Shown: piece after piece, positions 6,453 through 8,580 of the stretch
Numbering within the stretch: position 1 is the first letter of the stretch
Layout of the letters: each line of letters starts with the position of its first letter
From: JBGPLH01 sp041486365 [NCBI: Thermodesulfobacteriota bacterium]
GTDB lineage: Bacteria > JAUYMQ01
Direction of reading: 5' to 3'
Length of the DNA stretch: 8,580 nt
Assembly: GCA_041486365.1 (NCBI GenBank)
Contig: JBGPLH010000125.1
Location: 1 to 8,580 of the forward strand
The notes under the pieces: model-generated
What the model saw: the letters and a program-made list of their open reading frames with translations, nothing else
Database searches by the model: none
What the model was told of the DNA's origin: nothing
Position numbers and translations under genes: made by a program

Positions 6453-6484
6453 CCCCGGAGGAGCCTTTCACGCGCTCCTCGGGG
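6453..6484. repeat. Imperfect inverted repeat abutting the putative promoter
   Basis: CCCCGGAGGAGC (6453-6464) is the reverse complement of GCTCCTCGGGG (6474-6484) except for one extra G, with a nine-base loop CTTTCACGC. It sits exactly next to the TTGACT -35 candidate of the minus-strand operon and covers the spacer and -10. It could be an operator, or a hairpin in the mRNA leader or upstream DNA. No T-tract follows on either side, so a classical terminator is unlikely. Confidence 0.45.
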
Positions 6485-6490
6485 AGTCAA
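6462..6490 (-). promoter_or_regulatory. Possible promoter of the secreted-protein/GT-C operon
   Basis: On the minus strand, TTGACT (6485-6490) is a good -35 box. Seventeen bases later comes AAGGCT (6462-6467), a poor -10 with two of six matches, helped by an upstream TGA resembling an extended -10. The placement, about 25-50 bases before the GTG start, is sensible. Confidence is limited by the -10. Confidence 0.3.
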
Positions 6491-6527
6491 GACAAACGCG
6501 CCCTTTCGATGCGGCCGGGGGAAGCCC

Positions 6528-6556
6528 TCGGTAGTCCGGGGGGATTGCGCTAGAAT
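6528..6556 (+). promoter_or_regulatory. Candidate promoter for the acyl-CoA dehydrogenase gene
   Basis: TAGAAT (6551-6556) matches the -10 consensus in five of six bases in an otherwise very GC-rich region. The hexamer 17 bases upstream, TCGGTA (6528-6533), matches the -35 poorly (three of six). The start site would fall near 6563, giving a leader of about 95 bases. Confidence 0.4.
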
Positions 6557-6646
6557 GGGCCGAGGGCGGAGATCGCTTCGGTTCAACGGGCGAGAAGCGA
6601 TCCATCGGCCCGGGCAGGGCCGCTCCGACCCATCGGAAATGTCCAC

Positions 6647-6652
6647 GAGGAG
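6647..6652 (+). promoter_or_regulatory. Ribosome binding site selecting ATG 6657
   Basis: GAGGAG lies four bases before the ATG at 6657. Two earlier in-frame ATGs, at 6555 and 6639, lack such a site and would add residues that are not family-like. Confidence 0.6.
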
Positions 6653-6656
6653 TCCC

Positions 6657-7805
6657 ATGAAACGCGACATCTTCAGCGAAGAGCACGAGCTCTTCCGCGA
6701 TCAGTTCCGGCGGTTCGCGGAGAAGGAGATCGAACCGAAGATCGCCGGCTGGAACGCCCAGGGCATGAGCGATCGCGAGACCTGGAAACGGTGCGGAGAG
6801 GCCGGGTTCCTGGGGGCGAACCAGCCCGAGGAGTACGGCGGATCGGGCGGCGACTTCCTCTACGACGCCATCATCATGGAAGAGCTGGCGCGCATCCGCG
6901 CCCACGCGCTCATGATCAGCCTCCACTCGGACATCTGCATACCCTACGTCCTGGGCTACGGCACGCAGGAGCAGAAGAAGCGGTTCCTCCCCGGCGCCAT
7001 TGCGGGCGAGATCCTGCTGGGCATCGCCATGACCGAGCCGGGAACCGGATCCGATCTTGCGGCCGTGCAAACCCGCGCGATCCGCAAGAGCGATCACTAC
7101 CTGCTGAACGGGTCGAAAACCTTCATCTCGAACGGCCAGATCGGCGATCTCTTCATCATCGTGGCCAAGACCGATCCCGACGCGGTCCCGCCCCACAAGG
7201 GGATCAGCCTGCTCCTCGTCGAAGCCGACCGCGAAGGGTTCGTTCGCGGTCGCAGGCTTCCCAAGATCGGCCTCAAGGGGCAGGACACGAGCGAGCTGTT
7301 CTTCCAGGACTGCCGCGTGCCCCTCGGGAACCTGCTCGGCGGGGAAGGGCAGGGCTTCCGGATGCTGATGGAGAAGCTCCAGCAGGAGAGGTTGTGCATC
7401 GGGGTGGCGACGGTCGCGTCCTGCCGGCGGTCGCTCAAGGACACGATCGCCTACGTGAAGGAGCGCAAGGCTTTCGGTCAGCCGGTGGCGCAGTTCCAGA
7501 ACACGCAGTTCAAGCTCGCGGAGCTGGCCACGGAGATAGAGGTCGGACAGGCCTTCGTGGACAAACTGCTGGTCTCGCATGTGCGCGGCGAGAACATCGT
7601 CACCGGCGTGAGCATGGCGAAGTGGTGGACCACGGAGCTCCAGAAGCGCCTCACGAGTGCCTGCGTTCAGCTCCACGGCGGCTACGGCTTCATGGAGGAG
7701 TACCCCATCTCCGCGGACTACTGCGACGCCGCCGTGCAGTCGATCTACGCCGGCACGAACGAGATCATGAAGCGGATCATCGCGAAGGACCTCGGGTTGG
7801 GCTGA
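6657..7805 (+). CDS. Acyl-CoA dehydrogenase, long-chain (ACADL-like) type
   Basis: This FAD enzyme catalyses the alpha,beta-dehydrogenation of acyl-CoA thioesters, the first step of beta-oxidation, passing electrons to electron-transfer flavoprotein. The product is 382 residues, standard for the family. The N-terminal helical domain (about 1-120) starts FSEEHELFRDQFRRF. The first family signature, AMTEPGTGSDLAA, is followed by NGSKTFISNGQ. The C-terminal helical domain has KERKAFGQPVAQFQ and the second signature, QLHGGYGFMEEYPI, ending in YAGTNEIMK. Medium- and short-chain enzymes carry the catalytic base as the Glu of YEGT; here that position is Ala365. The Glu of QQERL, Glu244, matches the alternative base used by long-chain and isovaleryl-CoA dehydrogenases, so an active enzyme with long or branched substrates is likely. 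The start is set by GAGGAG four bases before the ATG. The P-type ATPase gene begins 21 bases after the stop. The exact acyl substrate cannot be read. Confidence 0.94.
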   Translation: MKRDIFSEEHELFRDQFRRFAEKEIEPKIAGWNAQGMSDRETWKRCGEAGFLGANQPEEYGGSGGDFLYDAIIMEELARIRAHALMISLHSDICIPYVLGYGTQEQKKRFLPGAIAGEILLGIAMTEPGTGSDLAAVQTRAIRKSDHYLLNGSKTFISNGQIGDLFIIVAKTDPDAVPPHKGISLLLVEADREGFVRGRRLPKIGLKGQDTSELFFQDCRVPLGNLLGGEGQGFRMLMEKLQQERLCIGVATVASCRRSLKDTIAYVKERKAFGQPVAQFQNTQFKLAELATEIEVGQAFVDKLLVSHVRGENIVTGVSMAKWWTTELQKRLTSACVQLHGGYGFMEEYPISADYCDAAVQSIYAGTNEIMKRIIAKDLGLG

Positions 7806-7826
7806 GCGTCCGGACCCCGAGGGCCG

Positions 7827-8580
7827 ATGGCAAAGCCGGTCTCCGATCCAAGACCCCTCCACGCCGCTACCGGGAAGGAAGCCGCGTCCATCCACGTGTC
7901 GCCGGCGCTCCTCGAAGCGGCGCGCGAAGACCCCCCGGACGTCTTCCGCGGGCTGGGGACTTCCCCGACGGGACTGACGTCGGAGGAGGCGGCGCGGCGC
8001 CTGGAGCAGTTCGGCCCGAATGCCGTGGCCCAGGAGAAGCGTCAGGGCCCGCTCCTGCGGCTGCTCCTCATCGCGCGAAGCCCGCTCGTCATCCTTCTCG
8101 CCGTGCTCGCCATCGTCGCCTTTTCCACCGAAGACCTCCGCAGCGGCCTGGTCATCTCCCTCATGATCGTCCTCGGCGTCTCGCTTCGCTTCGTCCAGGA
8201 GAGCCGCGCGGACGAGGCGGCGGCCCGCCTCAAGGCGATGATCAGCGTGACCGCCACCGCCTTGCGCGACGGCGAGGCGCGCGAGGTGCCGCTTCACGAT
8301 CTTGTACCCGGCGACATGATCCGTCTTTGCGCCGGCGACCTCATCCCGGCGGACGTGCGGCTGGTTGCGTCGAAGAACCTCTTCGTCGTGCAATCGAGCC
8401 TCACGGGCGAAGCATTTCCCGTGGAGAAATCCGAGGAGCGGGAGGAGCGGGAGAGTCCGCCGCCGCTCGAGATCCCCAATCTCTGCCTCCTCGGGACGAG
8501 CGTCGAGTCGGGAACCGCGTCGGCCCTGGTGATCGAGACGGGGCCGCGCACCTACTTCGGGAGCATGGCGGGGCACATTC
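7827..8580 (+). CDS. mgtA: MgtA-like P-type ATPase, Mg2+ transporting (partial, N-terminal 251 aa)
   Basis: This is the N-terminal part of an inner-membrane P-type cation ATPase; the frame is open to the right edge and the family is about 850-900 residues. A cytoplasmic cation-ATPase N-terminal region (GLTSEEAARRLEQFGPNAV, 49-67) is followed by two hydrophobic segments, about 85-99 and 106-122. FVQESRADEAAARLKAM (122-138) and the start of the actuator domain, LVPGDMIRLCAGDLIPADVRL (159-179), come next. The actuator motif is LTGEAFPVEK (192-201), with TGEA rather than the TGES of Ca2+ or Na+/K+ pumps, as is usual for MgtA/MgtB. The LRFVQE stretch after the second membrane segment also fits MgtA. 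The phosphorylated DKTGT site lies outside the window, so activity cannot be judged. The start is ATG 7827 with a modest GAGGG three bases upstream, 21 bases after the acyl-CoA dehydrogenase stop. No Mg2+-sensing leader of the mgtA type fits in this gap. Another P2/P3-type cation ATPase remains possible. Confidence 0.88.
   Translation, partial: MAKPVSDPRPLHAATGKEAASIHVSPALLEAAREDPPDVFRGLGTSPTGLTSEEAARRLEQFGPNAVAQEKRQGPLLRLLLIARSPLVILLAVLAIVAFSTEDLRSGLVISLMIVLGVSLRFVQESRADEAAARLKAMISVTATALRDGEAREVPLHDLVPGDMIRLCAGDLIPADVRLVASKNLFVVQSSLTGEAFPVEKSEEREERESPPPLEIPNLCLLGTSVESGTASALVIETGPRTYFGSMAGHI

Noticed and set aside
6468-8576. A 702-codon open frame on the minus strand across the acyl-CoA dehydrogenase and ATPase genes
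   Set aside because: It is antisense to two genes with unmistakable family motifs, and its translation is a low-complexity mix of Arg, Ala, Gly, Asp and His. Long antisense frames are expected in GC-rich coding DNA.

Overview
The window is an ordinary-looking chromosomal segment of a GC-rich bacterium (about two thirds G+C by eye, with strong G/C preference at third codon positions). No tRNA, rRNA, CRISPR array or mobile element was seen. Several traits suggest a Gram-negative rather than an actinobacterium: a fumarate-reductase-type flavoprotein, a secreted protein ending in an IPTL/PEP-CTERM-like tail, and a Tmtc-like GT-C/TPR membrane protein. Acidobacteriota, Myxococcota or Eisenbacteria-like groups are guesses; the window alone cannot settle the lineage.

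Layout. (1) 2-865, minus: N-terminal 288 residues of an FrdA/SdhA flavoprotein, running off the left edge. (2) 866-1185: 320 bp divergent intergenic region with a good promoter candidate for the flavoprotein. (3) 1186-4169, plus: a three-gene operon encoding a DprE1-like FAD oxidase, a DprE2-like short-chain dehydrogenase and a UbiA-family phosphoribosyltransferase. (4) 4221-5783 and 5780-6436, minus: a translationally coupled pair. The upstream gene is a small secreted protein with a C-terminal sorting-signal-like tail; the downstream gene is a polytopic GT-C-type glycosyltransferase with C-terminal TPRs. (5) 6437-6656: divergent intergenic region with an inverted repeat beside a possible promoter on the minus strand and a TAGAAT -10 box on the plus strand. 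(6) 6657-7805, plus: a long-chain-type acyl-CoA dehydrogenase. (7) 7827 to the right edge, plus: N-terminal 251 residues of an MgtA-type P-type ATPase.

How the genes may work together. The central operon encodes the three membrane-associated steps that make polyprenyl-phosphoryl-D-arabinofuranose (DPA) from PRPP and polyprenyl phosphate in mycobacteria, apart from the phosphatase. DPA is the donor for GT-C arabinosyltransferases. A GT-C protein lies immediately downstream in convergent orientation, coupled to a secreted protein. This invites the hypothesis, which is inference only, that the segment is a small D-arabinofuranose glycosylation locus with its own acceptor or enzyme. The flanking respiratory, beta-oxidation and Mg2+-transport genes look like unrelated housekeeping functions.
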